Part shown: piece by piece, positions 1 to 9,400 of the stretch
How the letters are laid out: each line of letters starts with the position of its first letter
Numbering within the stretch: the first letter of the stretch is position 1
Assembly (NCBI GenBank): GCA_027484985.1
Contig: JAIXRW010000005.1
Location: 1 to 64,000 of the forward strand
DNA from: Rhodobacter sp.
GTDB taxonomy: Bacteria > Pseudomonadota > Alphaproteobacteria > Rhodobacterales > Rhodobacteraceae
DNA: 64,000 nucleotides
Reading direction: 5' to 3'
Position numbers and translations under genes: made by a program
Notes under the pieces: model-generated
Seen by the model: the letters and a program-made list of their open reading frames with translations, nothing else
What the model was told of the DNA's origin: nothing
Database searches by the model: none

Positions 1-81
1 CCGCAGCCCATAGCCGCTTTGTGGCCGCGCCAAACCGGCCCTTTGGGCGGAAATGCCCGATATATCAGGCTTTCCAGACTC

Positions 82-987
82 TTACGCGTCTTTGTTCTCT
101 TTGGGGTTCAGCGACAGATAGGTCTTGATCTGCGGCACGGCGGCGCGGCTGACCGGCAGGGTGGTGCCGTCTTTCAGCGTCACATGCGGGTTGCCCTTGC
201 TATAGCCCAGCCGGTCGATCTGGCTTTTGGCGACCCAGAACTTGCGGTGGCAGTGAAAGCCAAGCTCGCCCTCCAGCAGCGCGGTCATTTCCGCCAGACT
301 GCGGCGCACGAAATGCGGCCCCGTTTCGGTGACCAGCCGCGTGCCCTTGCTTTCGGCCTCCATCCAGTACAGCTGGCCATAGGTCGCTTGGGAAAACAGC
401 GCGATCTGCTTGACCGTCTTGGTCGAAAGCGGCGCGATGATCGGCACAAGGGCGGGGTTCTTGCCCAGCCGCTCTCTGTGCCGGGTCACGTGGTAGATCG
501 ACACGATCGCCGTCAGCAACACACCCGCCGGAAGAACCTTGAAGAACCGGGTGATCGGCCGCTCCCAATCCGCGTCAAAGACCAGCGGACCAAAGCCCAG
601 ATGAAACACCGCATGCGCCAGCACATAAAGGGCCGATTGCGTCACCACTGTCGGGATGTTGCGCGCCACCCCCCAGCGATGCCACCCCCCCAGCCACGCA
701 TAAACCGCCCCGGCATAGACCACCGTGGCGGTGGTCAGCACGATCACATTCACCGTCAGGCTTTCGCCGCGAAACGGCATGCCGGAAAATCCGGTCCAGA
801 CCGAAACCGGAATGAACAGCATCGCAATCACAAAAATCGGATCGCGAAACATCAGCCGGGCGGTTTCGTGATAGTCCTCTGGCCCTGTCATGTTGTCGCG
901 CAGAACCTTGCGCACGAAGTGCCGGTTATCGCGCTGCACCTTCCAGCGCTTGCGCAGCCCGGGCAGGAAAAGGCGCAGGCCGGTCAT
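82..987 (-). CDS. Membrane-anchored LytTR-family transcriptional regulator
   Basis: A 301-residue protein with four hydrophobic segments (about residues 50-67, 78-99, 111-132 and 148-166) followed by a cytoplasmic C-terminal LytTR-type DNA-binding domain (about 190-295). The LytTR domain is suggested by the pattern PHFVRRSLAEM, then FHCHRKFWVAKSQID and a final VSRAAVPQIK. There is no receiver domain, so this is a direct membrane-to-DNA regulator rather than a two-component response regulator. It is the last gene of the minus-strand secretion operon, 24 bp after the HlyD-type gene, so control of the secreted adhesin is the natural inference. The start is ATG at 987; a second Met at residue 33 is possible. 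The family call is firm, the target is inferred. Confidence 0.85.
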   Translation of the reverse strand: MTGLRLFLPGLRKRWKVQRDNRHFVRKVLRDNMTGPEDYHETARLMFRDPIFVIAMLFIPVSVWTGFSGMPFRGESLTVNVIVLTTATVVYAGAVYAWLGGWHRWGVARNIPTVVTQSALYVLAHAVFHLGFGPLVFDADWERPITRFFKVLPAGVLLTAIVSIYHVTRHRERLGKNPALVPIIAPLSTKTVKQIALFSQATYGQLYWMEAESKGTRLVTETGPHFVRRSLAEMTALLEGELGFHCHRKFWVAKSQIDRLGYSKGNPHVTLKDGTTLPVSRAAVPQIKTYLSLNPKENKDA

Positions 988-1011
988 CCCCGCCGCGCCC
1001 CACGGAAGCGC

Positions 1012-2163
1012 CTAGCGTTCATTCATCGCCCCCGCAAAGGCGCGCACGATGGGCTTGGCCAGATAGGTCAGGATACTGCGCTTGCCCGTCTTGATATCGA
1101 CCGTCAATTCCATCCCCGGTTTGATATCGGCGGTCGAGATGCGGGTGTTCGTCTGCTCGGGCGCAAAGGCGATCCGCGCAAGGTAAAAGGCATGGCTGCG
1201 CCCGTCCGCGCCCGTATCGGTCAGCGTATCGGCGCTGACATAATCCAGCCGCCCCGCCAGACTGCCATAGATGGTCGAGGAAAACGCATCAAGCTGCACG
1301 GTCACGGGCTGGCCCACGCGCAAGGTGCCGATATTCATCGGGGCGATCTGCACCTCGGCCAGCAGCGTGCCGCCGGTCGGCGAAATCCGCATCAGCTCGT
1401 CCCCCGCACGCAGCACGGCGCCCAGCGTGTTGGTTTTCAGCAAGGTGACGATGCCGTCCTGCGGGGCGGTCAGTTGGGTATAGGCAAGCGCGGTCTTGCG
1501 CCCCGCCAGCCGGAATTCCAGCGTGGAAATCTCTTGTTCGATGGTGGCCACATCCTTGCGGGCCGAGGCGGCGTATTTCTCAAGCACGGCGGCCATCGCG
1601 GCCTGCGCCTGCAACAGTTCGCGCCGCGCGCGGGCCACCTCGCCGCGGCTGACATCACCCGTTTTCTGCAAGGCCACCAGCCCGTCCAACTGGTCCTGCG
1701 AGATGTCGATCTGGGCCTGCACGCCCGCAGCCTCGGTCTCGCGGGCGGCCATATTGCCGGAAAACAGCGCCATCTGCGCGGCGGCAACCTGCGGATAGCG
1801 TTGCCCCAGTGCGCCGAAATCGGGTGACGCGCCGTCCAGTTCGGCCTGCGCGCGCATCCGGGCGATGCGGTTGGTTTCGATCTCGGCCAAAATCTCGTCA
1901 ACTGCCGCCGTGGCCGTGCTGGGGTCCAGCAGCGCCAGCACCTGCCCTGCGGTCACGCGGTCGCCCTCGGCCACGCGAAGATCACGCAACACACCGCCAT
2001 CGGGCGCCTGCACCACCTGCGCGCGTTCTTGCGCCACGATCTTGCCGCGCGCGCGCACCGTTTCGTCAATCTCGAACAGCCCGGCCCATACCACAAACCC
2101 CACCAAGGCCATCAGCAGGATTCCGGGCATCGACAGCCACGATCGCGGCGCCTCGCGGGTCAT
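1012..2163 (-). CDS. HlyD-family type I secretion periplasmic adaptor
   Basis: A 383-residue membrane fusion protein that joins the inner-membrane ABC exporter to the TolC-type channel. It has a short cytoplasmic N-terminus, one membrane segment (about 12-30), a lipoyl-like half (about 37-80), a long coiled-coil hairpin (about 90-210, rich in Ala, Gln, Glu and Arg), the second lipoyl half (LTAPQDGIVT, near 235) and a beta-barrel region. The length is a little under the usual 390-470. Its start codon overlaps the stop of the ABC gene by 4 bp (ATGA), which indicates translational coupling. The neighbours identify it as the adaptor for the giant protein encoded upstream. Confidence 0.93.
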   Translation of the reverse strand: MTREAPRSWLSMPGILLMALVGFVVWAGLFEIDETVRARGKIVAQERAQVVQAPDGGVLRDLRVAEGDRVTAGQVLALLDPSTATAAVDEILAEIETNRIARMRAQAELDGASPDFGALGQRYPQVAAAQMALFSGNMAARETEAAGVQAQIDISQDQLDGLVALQKTGDVSRGEVARARRELLQAQAAMAAVLEKYAASARKDVATIEQEISTLEFRLAGRKTALAYTQLTAPQDGIVTLLKTNTLGAVLRAGDELMRISPTGGTLLAEVQIAPMNIGTLRVGQPVTVQLDAFSSTIYGSLAGRLDYVSADTLTDTGADGRSHAFYLARIAFAPEQTNTRISTADIKPGMELTVDIKTGKRSILTYLAKPIVRAFAGAMNER

Positions 2164-4325
2164 TCGTCATAATCCTCTTCTGGGATCACCGGCAAAGGCT
2201 TGCCGCGCATGGCGCCAGCGGCGCGTGGCTGCGGCGCGGGGCCGCCCTGCAAACGGGCAAATACCTCGTCCTTGGGGCCATCCAGCGCGATCCTGCCGCC
2301 CTGCAACACGATCACCCGCTGCGCCAGCGTGGCGATCTGCGGCTTATGGGTGACAAAGACAAACACCGATTGCGGGTTTTCGTCCCGCACCGCCTGCAAG
2401 GCAGCAATCACCCGCGCTTCGATCTGCGCGTCCATCGAGGCGGTCGGCTCGTCCAGCAGCCACACCTTGGGGCGGCGCAGCACGGCGCGGGTGATATGCA
2501 CAAGCTGCCGCTGCCCGCCCGACAATCCAAGCCCGCCTTCGCTGATCTCGCGCGCCAGCCCCTTGGGATGGGGGGCGATCACGGTTTCGAACAATCCGGT
2601 TTGCCGCGCCGCCGCAATCAGGGCGCCATCCCCCGGATCGGCCAGCCCGATCAACAGGTTATCGCGCAAACTTCCTGCAAACAGCCGCCCGTCCTGCGGC
2701 ACATAGGCGATTTGCGACGCCAGCACCGCCTTGTCCAGCGCGCCAATCGCCAGACCATCCAGCGTGATCTGCCCGGCCTGCGGCTGATACAGCCCCGACA
2801 GCGCCCGCAGCAGCGTTGTCTTGCCCGATCCGATGGCGCCCAGAATGGCAATGCTTTCGCCGGCCGATATGGCCAGTTCGGCCACATCCAGCGCGGGCAT
2901 CCCGCCATAGGCCACCTTGACCCCGCTCAGCCGGTAGTCACCCGCCAGATGATCCACCAGCAGCGGCACCTCGCCATCCGCCATGTCCTGCGAAATCTGC
3001 CAGAACCGATCAAGATCCTGCAACGACGCCTTGGTATTGGCCCATTGCACGATGATATTCGTCAGCCCCGCCAGCGGGCTGACCACGCGCCCCGACAGGA
3101 TCGAACTGGCGATCAACCCGCCCATGGTGATCGACCCCTGCGCCACCGCCAGCGCCCCCAGTGCGATCAGGCCGGTATAGCTCAGTTGCTGGGCCAGCCC
3201 GACAAAGAACTGGAACCCCTCGGTCGTCTGCTTCATCTCGTGGTCAAGGTGGCGTGCGCGGTCCGACAGGTCCAGCCATTTGGCCAGCATCCGCCAGCCG
3301 CCATTGCCCGATTTGATGATCTCGGCCCCTTCGATCGCCTCGACCAGATGGCCGGTTTTCATGTTCTGCGACGGCAGCGATTTGCGGGCAATCGCCTCGA
3401 TCCGCCGCGCGATCAGCAGCGCGGCCACGCAACCGACCAGCAGAAAGACCAAAGGCACCAGCGCCAGCCAGCCGCCAATCGCCACCAGAACCAGCAGCAG
3501 AATGATCGCCAGCGGAATATCGACCGCGAAACTAGAGGTGAAACTGACCAGAAAGCTGCGGACCGATTCATAGCTGCGCATCCGCTGGGCCATCATCCCC
3601 ACGCTGGGCGGCAGCGCATCCAGCCGCAGGCCAAGGAAGCGCGCAAACACGCTGCGCGCAAGGCGCTGGTCCACCCGGTCCGAAATATCGGAAACCGTTT
3701 CGGAACGCGACCATTTCGCCAGACTGTCCAACACCGCCGCCACCATCGCACCCAGCGTCAGCACCAGAAGCGTCGCCGTGGCATTGGTCGGAATGACACG
3801 GTCATAAACCTGCATCGAGTAAAGCGAGGCCACCAGCGCAATCACCGCGATGAACAGCGATCCTGTCACCAGATCGACCAGACCACGCCGTTCGGCCAAA
3901 ATCTCGGTCGCGATCATCCGCAAGGACGGGCTTTTGCTGGCGACATAGCGTTGGTGCAGCGACAGCCGGTAAAACCGCGCCCGCGGCGAAAAGGCGTCGC
4001 GCGTCACCTCGTCCATCGTGCCCTTGGCGCTGTCATAGCTCAACACCACCCAACGGCCATCGGGCATCTGGGTCGTCACAATCGCCCAGATGTCATCTTC
4101 TTCAACCACCAGCGGGCAATAGACCGGATCGGCCCGGCGCAGCGGCTTGGGCGCGGCAATCTGCATATCGGCGGCAAGCCGCGCCAGCCGCGCGCGCGGC
4201 GTCCCGTCCGCGGCGGCGGCGATCACGGCCTGCAACATGTTCATGTCCAGCGCCTCGCGCCGCAATTGCGCCAGCCGCGCAAGAACGGCAAACATGTTGC
4301 GCTGGGTCAGGGAAAACTCTGTCAT
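2160..4325 (-). CDS. Type I secretion system ABC transporter (permease/ATPase)
   Basis: A 721-residue fused permease-ATPase that exports unfolded substrates in one step. Residues 1 to about 130 resemble a C39-peptidase-like domain, but no catalytic Cys/His pair is evident, as in RTX and LapB-type exporters whose substrates are not cleaved. The membrane domain spans about 150-430. The nucleotide-binding domain shows Walker A GAIGSGKTT (about 497), signature LSGGQRQ (about 602) and Walker B VWLLDEPTASMD (about 621), with a switch-region VFVTHKP. It sits between the TolC-type gene (24 bp upstream) and the HlyD-type gene (4-bp overlap downstream). The likely substrate is the 4157-residue protein at the head of the locus. 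Confidence 0.94.
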   Translation of the reverse strand: MTEFSLTQRNMFAVLARLAQLRREALDMNMLQAVIAAAADGTPRARLARLAADMQIAAPKPLRRADPVYCPLVVEEDDIWAIVTTQMPDGRWVVLSYDSAKGTMDEVTRDAFSPRARFYRLSLHQRYVASKSPSLRMIATEILAERRGLVDLVTGSLFIAVIALVASLYSMQVYDRVIPTNATATLLVLTLGAMVAAVLDSLAKWSRSETVSDISDRVDQRLARSVFARFLGLRLDALPPSVGMMAQRMRSYESVRSFLVSFTSSFAVDIPLAIILLLVLVAIGGWLALVPLVFLLVGCVAALLIARRIEAIARKSLPSQNMKTGHLVEAIEGAEIIKSGNGGWRMLAKWLDLSDRARHLDHEMKQTTEGFQFFVGLAQQLSYTGLIALGALAVAQGSITMGGLIASSILSGRVVSPLAGLTNIIVQWANTKASLQDLDRFWQISQDMADGEVPLLVDHLAGDYRLSGVKVAYGGMPALDVAELAISAGESIAILGAIGSGKTTLLRALSGLYQPQAGQITLDGLAIGALDKAVLASQIAYVPQDGRLFAGSLRDNLLIGLADPGDGALIAAARQTGLFETVIAPHPKGLAREISEGGLGLSGGQRQLVHITRAVLRRPKVWLLDEPTASMDAQIEARVIAALQAVRDENPQSVFVFVTHKPQIATLAQRVIVLQGGRIALDGPKDEVFARLQGGPAPQPRAAGAMRGKPLPVIPEEDYDE

Positions 4326-4349
4326 CTTGTCCGTGACTTCCGCCGATAC

Positions 4350-5714
4350 CTACAGCCCGCCCAGACCGGCGGTATAGGCCTTCAACTTCCAATAAGTCGT
4401 TACCAGCTCGGCTTGGGCACTGGCGCGGGCACGGCGGGCATCGGTCGCCTCGCGCGTGGCGGCCAAAATGTCCTGCCAAGATTTGCTGCCCGCCTCGGCC
4501 ATCTGCTTGCGGTAGGATGCCAGCACCGCGCCGCTTGCGCTGATGGCATTGTCCGCAGCGGCCAGCCGGTCCACGGCGGCGCGGTGGCGCAGGTCCAGCG
4601 CGGTCAATTCATCGCGCAGCGCGCGGGCCTTGATCGCGCGGGCGGCGGTCAGCCCTTCCACCTGCGCCTGCGCGGCGGCGATGCGCGAAGCCCCCGCCCG
4701 TCCCGGCCCGAGATTGGCCGTCAGCCCCAGATAGACCCGCCCATCCCCCGTGCCGCCGCCTTCGGTCAGCTGCTGTTCGCCCACCAGCGACAGCGTGGGA
4801 AAGCGGTCGGCCCTTGCACTGGCCAGCCCCGCCCCCGCCCGCGCGATCGCCGCATCAGCCACCCGCAGCGCGGGGCTTTGCGCCACCAGCCGGTCCAGAT
4901 CACCGCTCGCGGGCAGCGGCACGGCCCCCGTTCCGGCCATCGCGCCCTCCAGCACGCCGCCCCCGATCTCGGCCCCCAGAAGCGAGGTCAGGCTTGCCCG
5001 CGCCAGATCGCGCGCCGCCCCGGCCGAGGCGATGTCGGCCAGCACGCTCGCCCGCCGCGCGGCCACCAGTTCCACCTCGCTGCCGCTGGCAACACCCTCG
5101 TCGGCGCGCCGCTGCACCATGGCCAGCGTATCATCATACTCGACCAGAACATCCGCCAGCGCACGGGCCGCGGCATCGGTTTCCACCCAGCGCCCCACCG
5201 CATCGATCAGCCGCAAACCGGCCTCAAGCTGCACCTGCTCCAGCGCCGCCTGCGATTGCTGCACGGCGGCTTCGGCCTCGACAATCGCGGCACGCAGCTT
5301 GCCCGCGCTCCAGATCGGCTGGCGCAGCGCCAGCACGGCCACGCTGGCCGCCCCTTCGGCCCGCGCCTCAAGCCCAAGCTGGGGCTGCAATCCCTTTTGC
5401 GCCGCTTGCAGCGCCGCCCGCGCCGCCGTCAGATCGGCCCGCGCCTGCGCCACTTCGGGGGCGATGAACACGGCTTTGGTCAGCACATTGCCAAAGGCGG
5501 TCTTGGCGGCAATCGCCGCACATTCCCCCGCGACCGCACAGCCCGGCGCCACCGGCGCCGCCACGGATTTGGTCTGCTGCGGGGCAGGTGATGATGCGGG
5601 TGCTGCATCCCGTTGCGGCACCGGCGCACAGGCGACCAGACCGGCCATCAGGCCCAGGCTTGCCAGCCTCCGGCCACTCCAGCCGGAACCGAAGGGGAAA
5701 TCACGCATCGGCAA
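4350..5714 (-). CDS. TolC-family outer membrane efflux/secretion channel, predicted lipoprotein
   Basis: A 454-residue outer-membrane factor with two Ala/Arg/Glu-rich coiled-coil halves, typical of TolC trimers. The N-terminus has a short basic region, a hydrophobic stretch and a lipobox LVAC (Cys at about residue 29), so the mature protein is probably a lipoprotein. Two starts are possible: TTG at 5714, nine bases after an AAGGG ribosome-binding site, or ATG at 5708, which is farther from it. I chose TTG because of that spacing. It is the first secretion gene after the giant substrate gene and is separated from it by an intrinsic terminator. It supplies the outer-membrane exit for the type I secretion apparatus. 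Confidence 0.9.
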   Translation of the reverse strand: MPMRDFPFGSGWSGRRLASLGLMAGLVACAPVPQRDAAPASSPAPQQTKSVAAPVAPGCAVAGECAAIAAKTAFGNVLTKAVFIAPEVAQARADLTAARAALQAAQKGLQPQLGLEARAEGAASVAVLALRQPIWSAGKLRAAIVEAEAAVQQSQAALEQVQLEAGLRLIDAVGRWVETDAAARALADVLVEYDDTLAMVQRRADEGVASGSEVELVAARRASVLADIASAGAARDLARASLTSLLGAEIGGGVLEGAMAGTGAVPLPASGDLDRLVAQSPALRVADAAIARAGAGLASARADRFPTLSLVGEQQLTEGGGTGDGRVYLGLTANLGPGRAGASRIAAAQAQVEGLTAARAIKARALRDELTALDLRHRAAVDRLAAADNAISASGAVLASYRKQMAEAGSKSWQDILAATREATDARRARASAQAELVTTYWKLKAYTAGLGGL

Positions 5715-5732
5715 ACCGCTTTACCCTTCTAC

Positions 5733-5771
5733 ACAAAACTCTGGCGGGCAAAGCAGCCCCTGCCCGCCAGA
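5733..5771 (-). terminator. Intrinsic terminator between giant adhesin gene and TolC gene
   Basis: On the minus strand, a perfect 11-bp stem (TCTGGCGGGCA pairing with TGCCCGCCAGA) with a 10-base loop is followed by a GTTTTG tract. It lies 37 bp after the adhesin stop and 18 bp before the TolC-type start. It should end most adhesin transcripts and let a fraction through into the secretion genes. Confidence 0.8.
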
Positions 5772-5808
5772 CTCACACGCTGTCATTACGTCTATCGCGC
5801 AGCCGTCC

Positions 5809-6470
5809 TTAGACCCAACCGAAAATTGCATCCTTGTCGATCAGGATTTGCGCCGCAACGCCGCCCTGCGCCGCATAGACGTTGTACTCTTGCCCCGTCG
5901 CCGTATCGCGCACGGTGCCGCCCGTCGCCGTCCATTCCGCACTGCGCAATTCGACGCGGTCATTGCTGCCCGCCGTCACCGCGAACTGCGTCTTGGCTAC
6001 CATCGATGAAAGATCGCCGCCCGACATGTTCTGCCAGCCCGAACCGGTATTGAACACGTTGGAACTGCCCATATCCAGCACATCCGACAGTGTCACCCGC
6101 AGGGTATTGGCCGCGCTGTCGCTGGCCATATCGACATGTTCGATATTGGCCAGACGGCTGTTGATGTTGTCCAGATCCATCATCTTGTTCGAAATCAGCC
6201 GCAAATCCAGCGTCATCCCGCCCGACAGTTGCAGCGTATCCACGCCCGCGCCGCCATCGATCTTGGCCAACTGGCCAAGATTGCCCCCCGCGCCAAGGTT
6301 GCTTTGCAGCGCGGTCAGCGTGGTGGCATCCAGGATCACGCGGTCATCGCCCGCGCCCGCCCAGACCACATCGGCGCCCTTGGTGGTGATCGTGTCACGG
6401 CCCAGACCGCCCACCAGCAACTGCGTGCCGGTCGAAACGAAGGTATCAGCCCCCGCCGTTCCCATCTGGT
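5809..6470 (-). other. C-terminal secretion region of the giant adhesin
   Basis: About 220 residues. It begins with RTX-like strands (GTAGADTFVSTG, then VWAGAGDDRV) and continues with the pattern IEHVDMASDSAANTLRVTL-SDVLDM, which is common near the C-termini of large type I-secreted adhesins. It ends with a non-charged, beta-rich tail. This is the expected uncleaved C-terminal secretion signal; the exact signal boundary cannot be set by eye. Confidence 0.7.
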
Positions 6471-9400
6471 CAACCTGCACCTGCGCGTTGCGCCCGCTCG
6501 TGGCCGACCCCATCAGAACCACGGTTTCCCCGTTGGCCCCCCGTAGCATCAGGTCCGACAGACCGTCGCCGTTGATATCGCCCGCCGTCACCGCATTGGT
6601 ATTGGCAAACCGGTGCGAGGAATTGGCCCCCTCGATGGCAAAACCACGCCCCGCCGCCACCAGCGCCGCCTCGTCAAAGGGTTTCACCGTCAGATTGCCC
6701 GCAGCGCCATAGACCACGAACATGTCATAGACCGAGGTCGCGTTGTTTCGGACGCTGTAATAGACGAAATCATCCAGCCCGTCGCCGTTGAAATCGCCGA
6801 TCGCATCGACAAAAGTGGTCGAATACTTGGCCGCAGGGGTCAGCATATAGCCGCCGATCCCCGCCCGTATCTGGCCCAGATCAACCCCCGTCATGCCCGC
6901 GCGGCCATAGACGATGTAGCTGGCCGCCTCGACCGAATCCAGCGTGACCGAGAAATCGTTGATCCCGTCGCCATTCACATCGCCCAGACCGGCAATCGCG
7001 CCCTCGCCCACATATTCCACGCTGCGCGCAGGGTCCATGATGCGGAAGCCGCCGACATTCGAGTCAAAGTTGTTGGTGAACAGCTCTTCGGTCGATTTCG
7101 ACCCGAACACCACGTTCATCCGCGCCAGAACCCCGCCCGATCCGGTATCGAGCACGCCGAAATCGGCCCGCCCGTCGCCGTTGATATCACCCAAAGCCAC
7201 CACTTCCGTGCCGACCTGCTGGCCGTTGATCGTGCCGGTGATCTTTTTGGTCGCCCCGCTCGGCCCGCCATATTCGACGATGGTTTCGCCCGCGCCGAAC
7301 AAGGTGGTCGTGGTGGTATAGATCGTCTCGATGTCGGATTTGATCGTGTAGCGCATGGTATAGATGGTGTCTTTGGGCTTCGAGAACAGCCCGCCGCTAT
7401 CCCCGCCCGACTTGACGTAATCCCATCCCACCAGCGTCTGGTTCGACTTGAGCTGGTTCTTCACCTGCATCGTCATGTCCAGCATCGCCTTGGCCACCGG
7501 ATCGAAATTGGGCGAATCCGGGTCAAGCCGGTCCTCCCCGCCCATGGCCAGTTCCAGATTGTCCTGCCATTCGGCGGCGTTCTCGATGGTGGCGGTCAGC
7601 GGATCGTCGATGAAATCAGCGATTTTCACCCCGACCTCGACCCAGTTGGCCACAAAGTTCAGCCAATCGGCCTTCATCACGATCTTGCCTTCGACCACCT
7701 GAGAGCTGGACGAGGTTTCGACCCGTTTCAGAACCGTCGTGCGTTGCAGATCGACGCGGCCATGGGCCACATCGTCGAACCCGTCGCCGTTCACATCGCC
7801 GATGGCGCCGAAACTGTCCTTGGCGCTGTTGGTGAACACGCGGCCCAGCGACGTGTTGCCCCCGATCGAACCCAGATCGATATTTCCGCCGGTCTTGCGG
7901 CCATAGACGATGTAACCCGCCCCGTCCCCGCCCGAGGCGTGGATGGCAATATCCTGCAAGCCGTCATTGTTGACATCGCCCGCATTGGCCACGGTCATGC
8001 CCGCCATGGCGCCCGAACTCGGCCCCGAAATCAGGTAGCCGCCCGTGCCGCCCGCCACCGCCGAAAGGTTCGGCGCGGCGCCGTCGCTGGTGCCATAGAC
8101 CACATAGATCTTGCCGTTATCGCTGCGCCCCGCACTGTCGCCATCGGCCGCCGACATCGCCCAATCGTCGATCCCGTCACCGTTGACATCGCCCAGTATG
8201 GCGGCACCGCCCTTGGAAACGCCGTCCGCCGATCCGACGACAAAGCTGCCTCTCGATGACAGCTTGCCATCGGCATAGGTCACCGAACGGTCAATGGCAA
8301 AGCCAAGATCGCTCCATTCCGATTGGGCAAAGACCTCGTTGGTCAAGACCGATTTGACCGCGTTGTTCATGGCGATCTTGTAGCGGCCCTCTTTCGCCAC
8401 GCCTTCGATGTTCAGCGTCAGGGTATTTCCGCTGACCGAAACCTGCGCGGGGTTGGCGGTATCCAGCACGATATCGGGGCTTGATCCGTCAACACTGACC
8501 AGCTTGATCACCGCGCCGCTGTTCAGCGCGATCTTGTGGCTGAAACGCACGTCGAAGGTTTTCGTTTCGACCGGGTCCCAATAGCTGCCCACCGTTGCGC
8601 CGGACTGATAGAAATTGTCCACCAGATTGATCGTCACATCCTGCGTGCTGGCATTGCCAAAGGCATCGGTCGCTGTCACGGTCAGGGCAAAGCTGTCGCC
8701 CAGCGGGTTGACCAGCTGTGTCAGCGTCTTGAACGTGATCCGCCCGTCGCCCGAGATGTTGAACAGGCCGGCATCGCTGCCCGACAGGCTGTAATAGACC
8801 TGATTGGCATCGGTGGTCTTGACCACCAGCGAAGGCGTCACCGTCGATCCGCCAAAGTTCTTCGCCGTGCCGTCACGGTCCAGCGCAAAACCCACATTGG
8901 ACGAGGTGATGACCGGCGCCGTGGTGTCGGTATTGTCCACCCTGATCTCGTCACGCAGCAGCGCGGCATTGGCATTGCCGGCCTTGTCACTGACCTTGAC
9001 GCGGATATTGCCCCAGCCATAGCTGCCATTGGCCAGCGTGATGGTCTGCGTGGCCACCGCCGCCGCGTCGATCCATGTCGCGCCGCCATCCAGCGTGTAT
9101 TGCACCTTGTCATCCGCCCCGACCTGCCCGGCCAGGCTGATCGTGATGCGCCCGTCGGCTGTCAGCTTGTCGGTATTGCTATAGCCGGTATCGGCCACAA
9201 GGCTGATGGTCGGGGTCGCAATCGCATTGTCCACCACATAGGGCGCGGAATTCTTGACATAGGTGGTAAAGCCGGTGGCGTCGGTCTGCTTCAACTGGAT
9301 CGCATTCGCGCCATAGCTGCCATCGGGCAGGGTCAGGGTCTGGAAAAAGCCCTTGACCAGCGTGCCATCGGTCCAGGTCTGGCCGCCATCCAGCGAATAT

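Noticed and set aside
1809..5591. 1260-codon plus-strand open frame
   Set aside because: Antisense to the TolC and ABC transporter genes. Its product is Arg/Pro/His-rich with no domain, a typical shadow of high-GC coding DNA.
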